Shown: one piece after another, positions 16,871-25,268 of the stretch
Numbering within the stretch: the first letter of the stretch is position 1
Layout: each line of letters opens with the position of its first letter
Assembly: GCF_003430825.1 (NCBI RefSeq)
Contig: NZ_CP024047.1
Coordinates: 2,666,001 to 2,730,000, forward strand
Origin: Natrarchaeobaculum sulfurireducens
GTDB taxonomy: Archaea > Halobacteriota > Halobacteria > Halobacteriales > Natrialbaceae
DNA: 64,000 nucleotides
Direction: 5' to 3'
Position numbers and translations under genes: made by a program
Notes under the pieces: model-generated
What the model saw: only the letters and a program-made list of their open reading frames with translations
The model's database searches: none
What the model was told of the DNA's origin: nothing

Positions 16871-18018
16871 TTTCGTACGTTATTGCGTTCGATGAGTTGC
16901 TTCGTCGGCTGTGCGTCTACGATCGTCTCGGCCGCGATCGGCTCGAGCCACGACTCGACGTCGGCCGGGATCGGCCCGCTCTCGCCGTCAGGGATGTCGA
17001 CCAACACGGCGTCGTGGCCGGCCTGGAGGATCGCATCCATCGCGAACAACTCGCCGTCGACGTCGAACGTCACCTGGACGCGATCGCGGACCATCCCGAT
17101 CTCGCGAACGTCGATGTCGAACACCGCGACGCTTTCGGGCTGCTCGGCTGCGAGCTCGAGGTCGGTCCACTCCGCTTCCGAACTGTCCAACTCCTGGGCG
17201 TCGACGGTACCGTCGTCCTCGTCGAGCCAGAGCCGTAACCGACCGGTGTCCAGCACGATCGCCCCGTCGTACTCGTGGTCCTTCGAGAACACGTACTGCC
17301 ACCGCCGTCGGCCACCGTCCTCGAGCGACTCGTACCCGCGCGTATCCCACAGTCGGACGTCCGCCTCGGCATCGCGGTCCTTGTCGATCTCGTAGACCAG
17401 CAGCGGAGCCTCCGATGGATCGTCGGGGTCGAACTCGTAGTCGGGCCAGCCCTCGAGATCGTAGACGTCGACGTCGCCGTAGGCGGTCGCGACCGTCTCG
17501 ACGGGCTCGGCGAGCTCACGATCGCCGCTGTCGGGATCGAACCAGCGGACTTTGCGGGCGTCGGTCGGCAGTGCGATGTGGGCCTCGAGGTCGTTGCCGA
17601 ACTCGTGGTCGGCCAGCCGTGGGGCGGCCTCGAGTGCGCGAACGAGTCGCTGGTCCGTCCCGGCGCGGGTGAGGCTCGTGTCGATCCGTTCGTAATCGGC
17701 ATCGCCACCTTCGGCGAGCTTCGTGTTTCGGGTCGCGTCATCGGCGACGTAGTAGCCGTCGTAGCCTGGAACGTCGATCGCGACCGGCAGCGGGGCGTGA
17801 TGCGGGGAGTTGAGGAGTTCGTGTAACTCGAGCGCTCGCATCGTCGCATCGGGGCCGTTGAACTTGATCGGCGGGTCGATCGAATCCGGCGGGCTCGAGA
17901 TGGGTTTTGCGCTGCCGATCTCCTCGAGAAGGTTCTCTTTGTCGACGTCGAGGCCGCCGCTGTCTGAGAGCTGGCCGACGTCGTGCTGGTCGTCGACGGT
18001 GAGTGTGTAGATGTGCAT
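16867..18018 (-). CDS. Distal tail/baseplate-like protein
   Basis: 383 residues from the ATG at 18018, beginning MHIYTLTVDDQHDV. A longer in-frame extension would overlap the tape-measure stop, so 18018 is preferred. Its position directly after the tape-measure gene is that of the distal tail protein in siphoviruses. No single diagnostic motif is seen. It overlaps the next gene by ATGA. Confidence 0.55.
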   Translation of the reverse strand: MHIYTLTVDDQHDVGQLSDSGGLDVDKENLLEEIGSAKPISSPPDSIDPPIKFNGPDATMRALELHELLNSPHHAPLPVAIDVPGYDGYYVADDATRNTKLAEGGDADYERIDTSLTRAGTDQRLVRALEAAPRLADHEFGNDLEAHIALPTDARKVRWFDPDSGDRELAEPVETVATAYGDVDVYDLEGWPDYEFDPDDPSEAPLLVYEIDKDRDAEADVRLWDTRGYESLEDGGRRRWQYVFSKDHEYDGAIVLDTGRLRLWLDEDDGTVDAQELDSSEAEWTDLELAAEQPESVAVFDIDVREIGMVRDRVQVTFDVDGELFAMDAILQAGHDAVLVDIPDGESGPIPADVESWLEPIAAETIVDAQPTKQLIERNNVRK

Positions 18019-18031
18019 AGCGGATAGCGAG

Positions 18032-20056
18032 TCAGTCGAAATAGACGTCAGCTTCATCTTGGAACAGACCGCGGAAGCGACGTTCGTTGATCGACTGCTC
18101 CATTCGGAACTTCCGGCCCTCCGACCACTGCTCGAGGGCGGTCATGAACGCGTTCATAAGCGTCTCTTCCGTGAGCCCCTGCTCTGTTGAGCCGCGATCG
18201 GCCTGCTCAGGGCCACTGTCGAGTGAGTCGGCGACCATCTCCGGCGTTGCCTCGCCGTGATCAGCCCTTTCGACATCCGCACCGCCGATCCGATCGGCAA
18301 CCGCAGCGAGCGTGTTCTGGCGCTCTTCTTCGGCGTCGACTTGTGCCTGTGCGGCATCCGCGAGCAGGTCGGGGTCAACGTCTTCGATTCCATCGGCGTT
18401 TTGGACACCCGAAAGTTGGCCCTCGAGGTCGCGGATCTCGCGCTGGAGGTCCGCCGCCTCTTCTTGATCCTCGAGTGCCACGCCGCCTTCTTGCAGCTCG
18501 GAGAGTCGTTGTTCAGCGCCAGCGATCTCGTCTTCGAGGTGTGCCTCGGCATCATCTGTCTCGAGGCCGTCGACGACCGACTCGGCGAAGGACTCTCCGA
18601 ATGATTGACCCGACGTCTCGCCGAGGTCACCGAACGCCTCAGCGTAGGTGTCCTCGTTAACGTCGGGTTCGTCAACATCGTCAGCAACGATATCGTCCTG
18701 GCTAATCCCGTCATCGTCACCGACACCGGGGATCCGTTCGATCTGGTCACGGAGCCAGTCGATCTTATCGCCGATCCAGCCGAAGACGCTGCCAACGATG
18801 TCCTGGACGCCGAACAGATTCTCCCGCCAGGCGTAATAGAGCGTTCCGAGTGGGCCGAGCAGAGCGAGCATCCAGCCGGGTGCGGACTCGAACCACCCTC
18901 GGACGGTCCCGAAGGCATCCGTGGCTGCATCTCTGATCCCGAGGACGTTGTTCGTCCAGGCGTAGTGTAGCCCGCCGACTGCGATGATCAGGGCACCAAT
19001 CGCGGCGATGACCGTCCAAATGGGGGCTGTTATGGGGAGTAATGCGGCGTTCGTCGCGAGCAGAGACGGGACGAGACCTCCGGCAATAGCACCAGTTGCG
19101 CCAGTGACTGCACCAGTAACCATGCCCCAACCAGCCGCCATTGTCGGGAGGATCGTCAGGAACGTCCCTGCAGCAATTAGGAGTGGGCCCAGCACTGCTG
19201 CAAGGCCGCCAGCAGTTATGACTGTCCGTTGCTGACTGTCTGAAAGTTCGCCGAACCACGATACGAGGCCAGACACGCGACCGACGAGCGACGTCGCGGC
19301 TGGGATAAGGTGCTGCCCGATCTCAGCACGAAGCTCTTCTGTATCTGCACGAAGGCCGCGCATCTTGTTCGCGAATGAATCCGACGTTCGAGCAGCGTCA
19401 CCCTGGGCGTCAGCAGTGTCACTCATGATGATGCTCATACGCGCCATCATCTTCTCCTGTTCACTGGCTTCCTGCACACTGTCGGCCATCCCCTTATTCA
19501 TCAATTCCTGCTCGAGTCGCGACTCGTTGATCGCAACGCCGAAGTCCCGAAGCGCGCGGTGTTGACCCATCAGTCCAGACTCGAGCTTGGACATCGCGGC
19601 GTCCTCCGACATATTGTTGAAGGAGGCTAGGTCAATGGCAAGTTCTGTGAGTTCTTGCGACATTCCAGCAGCCTCGTCGCGGGCAAAGCCCATTGGGACG
19701 AACGTGTCTTGGAGGCTCGTTGCGTACTCCTGCAACTGATACGCCGACCGATTGACCGCATCGGCATGTGCTTCAGACCACTTGATGACGTCGTCCTCGA
19801 GATCGTCGAAGACAATACTCATCTTGTCCTGCATCTCCTCAATTTCGCTGCCAGTCTTGACCGATGCAACGCCAAGGGCAGAGAGAGGTGCGGTGATGCT
19901 TGCCGAAAGGACAGCCCCTGTCCGTTGCATCGATCTCCCGGCAGAGGCTGCTCGGTCGCTAAGGCTGTCGAGACTACCGCGTGCGTCCTCAACACTCGAG
20001 GTGAAACCGGACTGGTCGAGGTTCAATACTGCCGTTAATGTCGATATTGTTGTCAT
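18032..20056 (-). CDS. Tail tape measure protein
   Basis: 674 residues. It starts with the typical small helical module (LDSLSDRAASAGRSMQRTGA) and a conserved block (FNNMSEDAAMSKLESGLMGQ). Hydrophobic helices at about 285-405 (for example AAVLGPLLIAAGTFLTILP) follow, and a charged coiled coil lies near 520-580. Tape-measure proteins set tail length and guide DNA ejection. It follows the tail chaperone genes with an HNH gene inserted between. Confidence 0.85.
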   Translation of the reverse strand: MTTISTLTAVLNLDQSGFTSSVEDARGSLDSLSDRAASAGRSMQRTGAVLSASITAPLSALGVASVKTGSEIEEMQDKMSIVFDDLEDDVIKWSEAHADAVNRSAYQLQEYATSLQDTFVPMGFARDEAAGMSQELTELAIDLASFNNMSEDAAMSKLESGLMGQHRALRDFGVAINESRLEQELMNKGMADSVQEASEQEKMMARMSIIMSDTADAQGDAARTSDSFANKMRGLRADTEELRAEIGQHLIPAATSLVGRVSGLVSWFGELSDSQQRTVITAGGLAAVLGPLLIAAGTFLTILPTMAAGWGMVTGAVTGATGAIAGGLVPSLLATNAALLPITAPIWTVIAAIGALIIAVGGLHYAWTNNVLGIRDAATDAFGTVRGWFESAPGWMLALLGPLGTLYYAWRENLFGVQDIVGSVFGWIGDKIDWLRDQIERIPGVGDDDGISQDDIVADDVDEPDVNEDTYAEAFGDLGETSGQSFGESFAESVVDGLETDDAEAHLEDEIAGAEQRLSELQEGGVALEDQEEAADLQREIRDLEGQLSGVQNADGIEDVDPDLLADAAQAQVDAEEERQNTLAAVADRIGGADVERADHGEATPEMVADSLDSGPEQADRGSTEQGLTEETLMNAFMTALEQWSEGRKFRMEQSINERRFRGLFQDEADVYFD

Positions 20057-20233
20057 ACTAATGATTCAACTGACCGTTCTGTTGGATAGAAATATGGCTA
20101 TTTTGCAAGAGATTCAACTCCTGTTCATACCACAAGACAGCTCTGACAACATGACTCAGAGATTCCGGGCGTTTGTGCTGATGTCTATGCTTTCAAAACC
20201 CTCACCCGGCCCAACAGGGTCATCGGTAGCAAG
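20057..20233. other. Low-GC gap 3' of the HNH gene
   Basis: 177 bases with no ORF and clearly lower GC than the flanking structural genes. Together with the HNH gene it forms the inserted module between the tail chaperone and tape-measure genes. Confidence 0.5.
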
Positions 20234-21208
20234 TCAGTCGTCGACAGGATTCGTGACGGGGCGGAGTGGGGCCATTTTCTCCCATTTTCGGTGGCACGGG
20301 ATGCACAAAGACGCCAAGTTCCCAATGGCATTGCGTTCTTCTGGATCGTCTATTTGCCGTGCCGGTGTGATGTGATGAACATCAAGCTTCTGGCCATATT
20401 GGCCGTAGTGTTCTGCTTGTGGAAGTCCACAAGACACACACTGACAACCGTCTCGCTCGCGGACGGCTTCTTTCTTCGACTCGTTCCAGCCAGGGCCATA
20501 CGGCAGTGATCCTCCTAACCAGTTTGGATTGTTCTCACCCGAAGAAGTCTCAGCGAGCCATTCCTGAAGACAGTCCGTCCCACGACAGAAAGTGTGGTCA
20601 ACAGAGTCCTTGTAATACCGCTTACGCACAACCCCAGAACCGCACCACCCGCACTCGAGGGTTACCCGATCGTAGAGTGGATTATCTTCGCCGGTGGCCC
20701 AGTTCTCCAGCTTCCATTCGGTTTCACAGATCCTGCCACAGAAGAAATGCTCTGAGCGTCCTTCCACACGATCTGTTCTCCGAGTAAGTTCAGCATCGCA
20801 AAACGAGCAGTTAACTTTGGTGTGCGAATCTGCTCTCCAATTGGGGTGATCTGACCCTTGGATCCTTTCGGATTGCCACTTACCTCGGCAGTTTTTGTTG
20901 GGACAGAACACGCGCTCTGATTGCTCAAGGTGCCACTCTGCTATCTCGAACTCGTCTCCACAGAAATGGCATTCTACGCTAGTACGCTTCCTTTGGTGCT
21001 TTGCGCGGCACTCGTTGTTGCAGTAATGGTCATCATACCGCTCCACGCGGCTAGGAGTGACCGTTTTGACCTCACCACACTGCGCACATTCGACCTCGAC
21101 ACCTGCGATACTCTCATCATGTACTTTCGTGTGGTGTACTTTCACACCGCGTTCATTACCGAATTCATCCCCGCATGTCGGACACTTGTGCGTCCCGTCA
21201 CCACTCAT
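20234..21208 (-). CDS. Free-standing HNH homing endonuclease with zinc-finger array
   Basis: 324 residues. The C-terminus is a zinc-binding HNH nuclease (CQCVSCG, LDVHHITP, then NLASLCIPCHRKWE). The N-terminal two thirds holds a string of CxxC/CxxxC zinc fingers, starting CPTCGDEFGNERGVKVHHTKVH. NUMOD3-like NPNW motifs (GSDHPNW, ENNPNW) lie between them. This matches selfish intronless homing endonucleases of tailed viruses. The ATG at 21208 is chosen because of a GGTGAGG ribosome-binding site just upstream. The gene and its 3' flank have lower GC than their neighbours. Confidence 0.8.
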   Translation of the reverse strand: MSGDGTHKCPTCGDEFGNERGVKVHHTKVHDESIAGVEVECAQCGEVKTVTPSRVERYDDHYCNNECRAKHQRKRTSVECHFCGDEFEIAEWHLEQSERVFCPNKNCRGKWQSERIQGSDHPNWRADSHTKVNCSFCDAELTRRTDRVEGRSEHFFCGRICETEWKLENWATGEDNPLYDRVTLECGWCGSGVVRKRYYKDSVDHTFCRGTDCLQEWLAETSSGENNPNWLGGSLPYGPGWNESKKEAVRERDGCQCVSCGLPQAEHYGQYGQKLDVHHITPARQIDDPEERNAIGNLASLCIPCHRKWEKMAPLRPVTNPVDD

Positions 21209-21360
21209 CGCCTCACCCCAGAGCGACTCCACGAGCACCTCCAGCTGCAGTACTGCTTGTCGCGAACGGCTTTCGGACAACGCATATTCAGACACTTTTT
21301 CATCATATCACACAACCAACTCGAAAATTGTTACCTCCGACGGCGCTTGTGGCACGTTGG

Positions 21361-21519
21361 CTACTCCAGATCGATCCCCAGACTCTCAGCAGTCTCTTCA
21401 ACCGTGAGGTGTGAGTCGGCGTCCTCGAGTTCGTCCAGCCGCTCGAGGATGATCTCTCGCTCGTCGGGGAGCATCTCGTCCTCGGGTGGCTGTGGGGGCG
21501 TCTCGCCGTCGGTAGCCAT
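21361..21519 (-). CDS. Small acidic protein near tail chaperones (52 aa)
   Basis: 52 residues, MATDGETPPQPP followed by an amphipathic helix (EREIILERLDELEDADS) and ending LGIDLE. It lies between the tail-chaperone genes and the HNH gene. It may be a minor tail-assembly factor. No family recognised. Confidence 0.45.
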   Translation of the reverse strand: MATDGETPPQPPEDEMLPDEREIILERLDELEDADSHLTVEETAESLGIDLE

Positions 21520-21552
21520 ACTCGATGGGTCGGTGCAGTAGCGGATAAGCCT

Positions 21553-21693
21553 TTACGCCAGCGTGGGTTGCATCGCATCTCCTCGCAGGCGGTGGTTCGT
21601 GGCTGGAGGTCCAGCCAACGTGGTTGGGAAGTGGTCGGGGTCATCCTCAAGCGAACGGTTGAGGAACCAACGGTCGACTGGGTGAGTAGCCAT
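21553..21693 (-). CDS. Possible small protein (46 aa)
   Basis: An ORF starting MATHPVDRWFLNRSLEDD and ending MQPTLA. It fills the space between the chaperone frameshift end and the 52-residue gene. Support is limited to reading-frame composition and position. Confidence 0.3.
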   Translation of the reverse strand: MATHPVDRWFLNRSLEDDPDHFPTTLAGPPATNHRLRGDAMQPTLA

Positions 21694-21725
21694 CGCACAG
21701 ATTTTCGTCCCATCTGCCCCCAGAG

Positions 21726-21893
21726 CTACGCGTTGTACGTGCTTTGTAGCCGCTCTTGCTCGTCGCGATACTTCTCGAAGCGGGTGAGCCAGAACGCACG
21801 CTCGGCCTCGCTCATCTCGAAGAGGAACTCTGCAGGCCGGTAGCGCTGTTTGCTATTCAGCCACTCGAGGAAGTCTCCGAGAGCATCTTTTCC
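21726..21893 (-). CDS. Frameshift extension of the tail chaperone (gpT-like part)
   Basis: In the -1 frame relative to the gene at 21857-22369, an ORF continues from the GGAAAAG heptamer at 21893-21887 to a TAG at 21726-21728. It adds about 53 residues (starting DALGDFLEWLNSKQRYRPAE, ending QSTYNA), so a shifted product would be about 214 residues. This is the arrangement of gpG/gpGT-type tail-assembly chaperones. The segment has no good start codon of its own. Confidence 0.6.
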   Translation of the reverse strand, partial: GKDALGDFLEWLNSKQRYRPAEFLFEMSEAERAFWLTRFEKYRDEQERLQSTYNA

Positions 21894-22369
21894 AACATCT
21901 CGGCCTGCCTGGACGTCTCTTCCCCGCGACCAACCATCAAAAAATCTTGGTAGAGCTCACCGACTTCGTCTTCAGTAAGTCCGAGGCCGGTACGCCAGAC
22001 CGACGGCTCCTGCAGCGACGGGTCGACGGCGTGGTCGGAGAGTGTATCCTCCATTTTGTCGAGCCCGACCTGTGCCTCCTGGAGGAGATCGAACAGGCTG
22101 GCCCCTTCCTGGGCGTCCTCGAGGATCTTCCGCTGGCGGTTCTCGAACTCCTGTTTCGTGTCCGGGTCGGGGTAGAGGAACTCGACCTCGACGCCGTGCA
22201 ACTCCACCGTGAACGAGTCGTGGGCTCGAGCCTCGAAGATTTCCTGGGCCTTTCCGTAGAGTTCGGTGCGTTCTTGCTTGCGCTGTTCTCGAGCGTGCTG
22301 CTGCTCGCTCTCGTGTTCCTCGAGCGCCTCCTCGTTCGACCAGGAGACGCTAACGCTATCGGCACTCAT
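21857..22369 (-). CDS. Tail assembly chaperone (gpG-like)
   Basis: 170 residues, with a charged coiled-coil N-terminus (residues 15-45) and a helical C-terminus. It sits between the tail tube gene and the tape-measure gene, the invariant position of gpG-type chaperones, which hold the tape-measure protein during tail assembly. A slippery GGAAAAG lies at codons 160-161, ten codons before its stop. It starts seven bases upstream of where the tail-tube reading frame ends, so the two are tightly packed. Confidence 0.65.
   Translation of the reverse strand: MSADSVSVSWSNEEALEEHESEQQHAREQRKQERTELYGKAQEIFEARAHDSFTVELHGVEVEFLYPDPDTKQEFENRQRKILEDAQEGASLFDLLQEAQVGLDKMEDTLSDHAVDPSLQEPSVWRTGLGLTEDEVGELYQDFLMVGRGEETSRQAEMLEKMLSETSSSG
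21887..21893 (-). promoter_or_regulatory. Predicted -1 ribosomal frameshift site
   Basis: The heptamer is read in zero frame as G GAA AAG, coding Glu160-Lys161. Slipping back one base gives GGA AAA and opens the 53-codon extension. The A-site slip AAG to AAA keeps good pairing. The P-site slip GAA to GGA is weaker, as expected for a low-efficiency site. Confidence 0.55.
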
Positions 22370-22375
22370 AGATCA

Positions 22376-22909
22376 TCACTCCGCTGGTTCGTCGCGGAAT
22401 CCGAGGGCGTACTTCTTGCCCCGGATATAGATCGTCAGTTCGGTGTTTCCGGGATCGGTCTCACCGTAGTCGAGGCCTTCAGCGGCGATCTCGCAGTTCG
22501 CGAAGACAAAGGTCTCGACGGGTTCGGCGTCCGTCTCGCTCGGGTCATCGTCGAAGCTCTCGAGGACGACGCCGCCGACGACTGCCTTCTCAGTCAGTTC
22601 GCCGGTCTCAGTATCGACGAGGCCAGCGTCCTCGAAGTGCTCGAGACCGGGCGTGCTGAAGTGGTTCGTCGTCAGTGTCTGGGCCTTGTGCGTTCGACCC
22701 TGGAACGTGATCGAGCCGGACGCAGGGTTGACCGAGAACTCCTCCCAGTCGTTGTCGATCTCAAAGCCGTCGTGTGCGTTTCCAACGTACGTTACCTCCT
22801 GTTCGCCGGTCATGATGTCATCGAGGACGGCCTCGTCGACGTCGGCGTCGATGGTGCCAACGCGGTGATTCCCGCCCGTGATGACGTTGTCGGGTAGATC
22901 GTTTGTCAT
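22376..22909 (-). CDS. Major tail tube protein
   Basis: 177 residues, mostly beta-strand by eye, with no sheath-type gene nearby. This fits a non-contractile tail. Motif-like stretches are VNPASGSITFQGRTHKAQ and ELTIYIRGKKYALGF. It sits between the tail-terminator-like genes and the tail chaperone, the standard position of the tube protein. Confidence 0.65.
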   Translation of the reverse strand: MTNDLPDNVITGGNHRVGTIDADVDEAVLDDIMTGEQEVTYVGNAHDGFEIDNDWEEFSVNPASGSITFQGRTHKAQTLTTNHFSTPGLEHFEDAGLVDTETGELTEKAVVGGVVLESFDDDPSETDAEPVETFVFANCEIAAEGLDYGETDPGNTELTIYIRGKKYALGFRDEPAE

Positions 22910-22930
22910 AGTGTAGTCGTTGTGTGTCGG

Positions 22931-23359
22931 TTATCGTCGCTGTCGAACTGTGATTCGCCAGTCCTGGATCATCGCTACTCGGTTGCCGACCACCTCTTCC
23001 CAGCTCCCGGATGCAACTTCGCCGGGCTCGGCGTACGGCGACTGCGCGCCGACGTCGAGGCGCTCGGCGATCTCGTGCATGATCTCGGCCATGCGGTAGG
23101 TCGGCGCCAGCTGTGCAGTTCGCCAGTCGTCTGTCGCGACGACCGAGAACTGGAACCGGAACGTTCGCTGCGTAGCCGCGCCCATCTGACTCGAGGACTC
23201 AGTAATCGGCTGGACGCGGACGACGACTGAGTGTTCTTGGGCGTCGCGAGGCCAGCCCTCGTCGATCGCGTCCGCGGCCTCGAGAAGGTCAACTAGATCG
23301 TCAGAATCTCGCAACTCTTTGATGACGTCTTCTAAAGCGGTGTGAAGGCCGTATCTCAT
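22931..23359 (-). CDS. Tail terminator/completion protein
   Basis: 142 residues, beginning MRYGLHTALEDVIKEL. It lies between an HK97-gp10-like gene and the tail tube gene, the position of the tail terminator. The centre is beta-rich (TFRFQFSVVATDDW) and ends in an Arg-rich strand (WRITVRQRR). Its N-terminus resembles that of the upstream 135-residue protein, implying duplication. It starts by ATGA overlap. Confidence 0.55.
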   Translation of the reverse strand: MRYGLHTALEDVIKELRDSDDLVDLLEAADAIDEGWPRDAQEHSVVVRVQPITESSSQMGAATQRTFRFQFSVVATDDWRTAQLAPTYRMAEIMHEIAERLDVGAQSPYAEPGEVASGSWEEVVGNRVAMIQDWRITVRQRR

Positions 23360-23763
23360 GCCATACCACCCGCTCGAGGACGATCATCAGAGAGAGAAAG
23401 TGTAGATGAGGCAGAGTTACGTGCGGCGGGCAACTTCAACCAACTGGGGTGTACCAGCACCCCAGTTGTCAATTGAATCTGCTCATCTACCTGTTTGGCG
23501 TAATGGCCCTTATTTGGGCCGGCATCGGGGGAGTGATAGTCCTCCTCCGATGCACACCCGACAGTTGGACGGACCTCACTGTAAAGGTTGGGTTCCTCCA
23601 TCTGCGGGCCAGCAAGTCCGACGACGAGTGATCGTTGCCGGGTGTGCTGTACAACGTTGACCTTTTTTTCGGTGTGCATTGCTCCTTGGCGTACGGCATC
23701 CTGCAACTCCTCGAGCAGGTCTGTGATCGCATCCTGCAGAGCGTCGTGAAGTCCGTAATTCAT
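23356..23763 (-). CDS. Paralogue-like protein next to tail terminator (135 aa)
   Basis: 135 residues starting MNYGLHDALQDAITDLLEEL, which matches the first about 20 residues of the next gene's product (MRYGLHTALEDVIKEL). The rest is unlike it and includes HTEKKVNVVQHTRQRS. It is ATGA-coupled on both sides. Either a partial duplication or a diverged tail-completion protein. Its middle is somewhat lower in GC. Confidence 0.5.
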   Translation of the reverse strand: MNYGLHDALQDAITDLLEELQDAVRQGAMHTEKKVNVVQHTRQRSLVVGLAGPQMEEPNLYSEVRPTVGCASEEDYHSPDAGPNKGHYAKQVDEQIQLTTGVLVHPSWLKLPAARNSASSTLSLSDDRPRAGGMA

Positions 23764-24143
23764 TGACGCGCCTCCTCTGCAGCCTCGTAGACGGCTTCCC
23801 GAATACGACGCTCGAGATCGCGGATCTCGCGTTCGATCGCCGGCCGGATCATTGGCTGTGCGGCCATCCGGTTGGTTCCAAATTCGACGAACGCAGCGTA
23901 TGCTGCCTCGTTGCCGATTTCGGCTATGATCGTCTCGCCCTCTGTCTCGACTTCTGAGGTCCACGCGCCGCGCAGGTTTCCGGTGTCGACTGGCGATCGT
24001 CGCCGTGCATCGGCTTCGATCTCCAGCGAGCTTTCAGTCATCGCCACGACCAGCTCCTCGTCGGATTCTGCGAGCATCTCCTCGAAGACGTCTTGGGCGT
24101 TCTCGGGATCAAATCCCGACTCCCACTCGAGATCAAAGTCCAA
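23760..24143 (-). CDS. HK97 gp10-like tail-completion protein
   Basis: 127 residues carrying the HK97-gp10 family signature ARRRSPVDTGNLRGAWTSEV, then AAYAAFVEFGTNRMAAQPMI and a basic C-terminal helix. These neck or minor tail proteins join tail to head. It overlaps both neighbours slightly. Confidence 0.8.
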   Translation of the reverse strand: MDFDLEWESGFDPENAQDVFEEMLAESDEELVVAMTESSLEIEADARRRSPVDTGNLRGAWTSEVETEGETIIAEIGNEAAYAAFVEFGTNRMAAQPMIRPAIEREIRDLERRIREAVYEAAEEARQ

Positions 24144-24582
24144 CGCGGCTCACCTCGAGTTGGACGTACTCCGGAACCGCTGAGTCAAGCCGTCGAAGGT
24201 TCGGCTCCTGAACGACGAAACGGCCGTCGCTACGGTGGAGTTCAACGCGGTCGTCGGCGCTGATCTCGAGCTCGTACTTCCGACCGTCGATGGTGCCGAC
24301 GTCCTTGGGATAGGCGTACACCCGGTAGACGTCGGCCGGCCACTCGCCGTAGACCTCTCGGACGTACTCGGCGTCGCGTTGCTCGACGCGGACGTGGGCC
24401 AGCTCGACATCGTCCTCATCGTAGACGACCTCGCCGTCGACGTACTCCCACTCGTCGTCCTCGAGCCCAAGCGGTACCCAGTCGTAGACGGGTTCGGGGT
24501 CGTCACTGTAGGGATCGTCGGCAGTGTCGACCTGGCGCTCGGCGAAGAACATCGCGCGATCGTTCTCGAAGCCTGTGATCAT
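24133..24582 (-). CDS. Head-closure/neck protein
   Basis: 149 residues, acidic and beta-rich. It includes YVDGEVVYDEDDVELAHVRV and GTIDGRKYELEISADDRVEL. Its position between the adaptor and gp10-like genes is that of the head-closure (stopper) protein. No decisive motif. Confidence 0.5.
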   Translation of the reverse strand: MITGFENDRAMFFAERQVDTADDPYSDDPEPVYDWVPLGLEDDEWEYVDGEVVYDEDDVELAHVRVEQRDAEYVREVYGEWPADVYRVYAYPKDVGTIDGRKYELEISADDRVELHRSDGRFVVQEPNLRRLDSAVPEYVQLEVSRVGL

Positions 24583-24713
24583 GTGTCGGTCACCGATTTC
24601 GTGATGACGACGGGGTCGGTCGAGTTGCCGATCGTGCCGACGGCCACAACGAGGTCGAGACTTGGGTACGTCCAGGTCTCGAGCGTCGCCGGCATCTTGA
24701 GATCGTCAGTCAT
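24579..24713 (-). CDS. Small protein in connector region (44 aa)
   Basis: 44 residues, MTDDLKMPATLETWTYPSLD, ending VVITKSVTDT. It is coupled by overlaps on both sides (24579 and 24713). Probably a minor virion or neck component; no family recognised. Confidence 0.45.
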   Translation of the reverse strand: MTDDLKMPATLETWTYPSLDLVVAVGTIGNSTDPVVITKSVTDT

Positions 24714-24900
24714 CGTGATAGCGACATGGCCGTTCCCGGCCGCAGGTCTCGCCGTCGGACTTCTCGACCGGACACTCAACTGGCTCGAGGTATCTGGACT
24801 CGATGGCCACGTCGACGGCAACCTCGAGGACATCGCCAGGCTCGTACTGCCGGCCGCCACGTCGGAGTCCGGATTGGTTGGTGACACGTGCTCGGACCAT
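24706..24900 (-). CDS. Small Cys-containing protein in connector region (64 aa)
   Basis: 64 residues from the ATG at 24900; a TTG at 24909 would extend it by three residues. It begins MVRARVTNQSGLRRGGRQYE and has a C-terminal Cys/His cluster (C-P-V...C-G-R...C-R-Y-H) that may bind metal. The N-terminal part resembles small beta proteins found near head-tail connectors. Function unknown. Confidence 0.5.
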   Translation of the reverse strand: MVRARVTNQSGLRRGGRQYEPGDVLEVAVDVAIESRYLEPVECPVEKSDGETCGRERPCRYHDD

Positions 24901-24905
24901 CAGGA

Positions 24906-25265
24906 TCAACCTCGCGTGTCCGGCACAGCGATCGAGGCAGTCTTGTCTGTCCCGCCGACCCCGATCAGTTCGTCAGTCGCTCCGAGGCGGCGGGCGTCGG
25001 CCCGAAGCTCTTCGACCATCGACTCCTCGTAGGATTTCTGGGCGTTGCCGAGCTGCTGACTCGAGGTTGCGCGATCGAGCTTCGTCGCGATGTGCAACGC
25101 AGCCAGCACTGCTTCGAGGTCGCGGCGATCGGGCTCGTCGAGAACTGGAACGCCATCGTCTCGATCGATGTCGCGTGCCTTCCGCTCGATCACTTTCGTG
25201 ATCCTGTCGTCCTCGAGGTTCGTATCGATCTCGAGGCGGACGTCGTCCGGCTCGGCAAGCGTCAT
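24906..25265 (-). CDS. Head-tail adaptor (gp6-like connector)
   Basis: 119 residues, all-helical by eye. It contains RRDLEAVLAALHIATKLDRA, the pattern of phage adaptors that dock onto the portal ring. It follows the capsid block and precedes the head-closure gene. Confidence 0.55.
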   Translation of the reverse strand: MTLAEPDDVRLEIDTNLEDDRITKVIERKARDIDRDDGVPVLDEPDRRDLEAVLAALHIATKLDRATSSQQLGNAQKSYEESMVEELRADARRLGATDELIGVGGTDKTASIAVPDTRG

Positions 25266-25268
25266 CGA

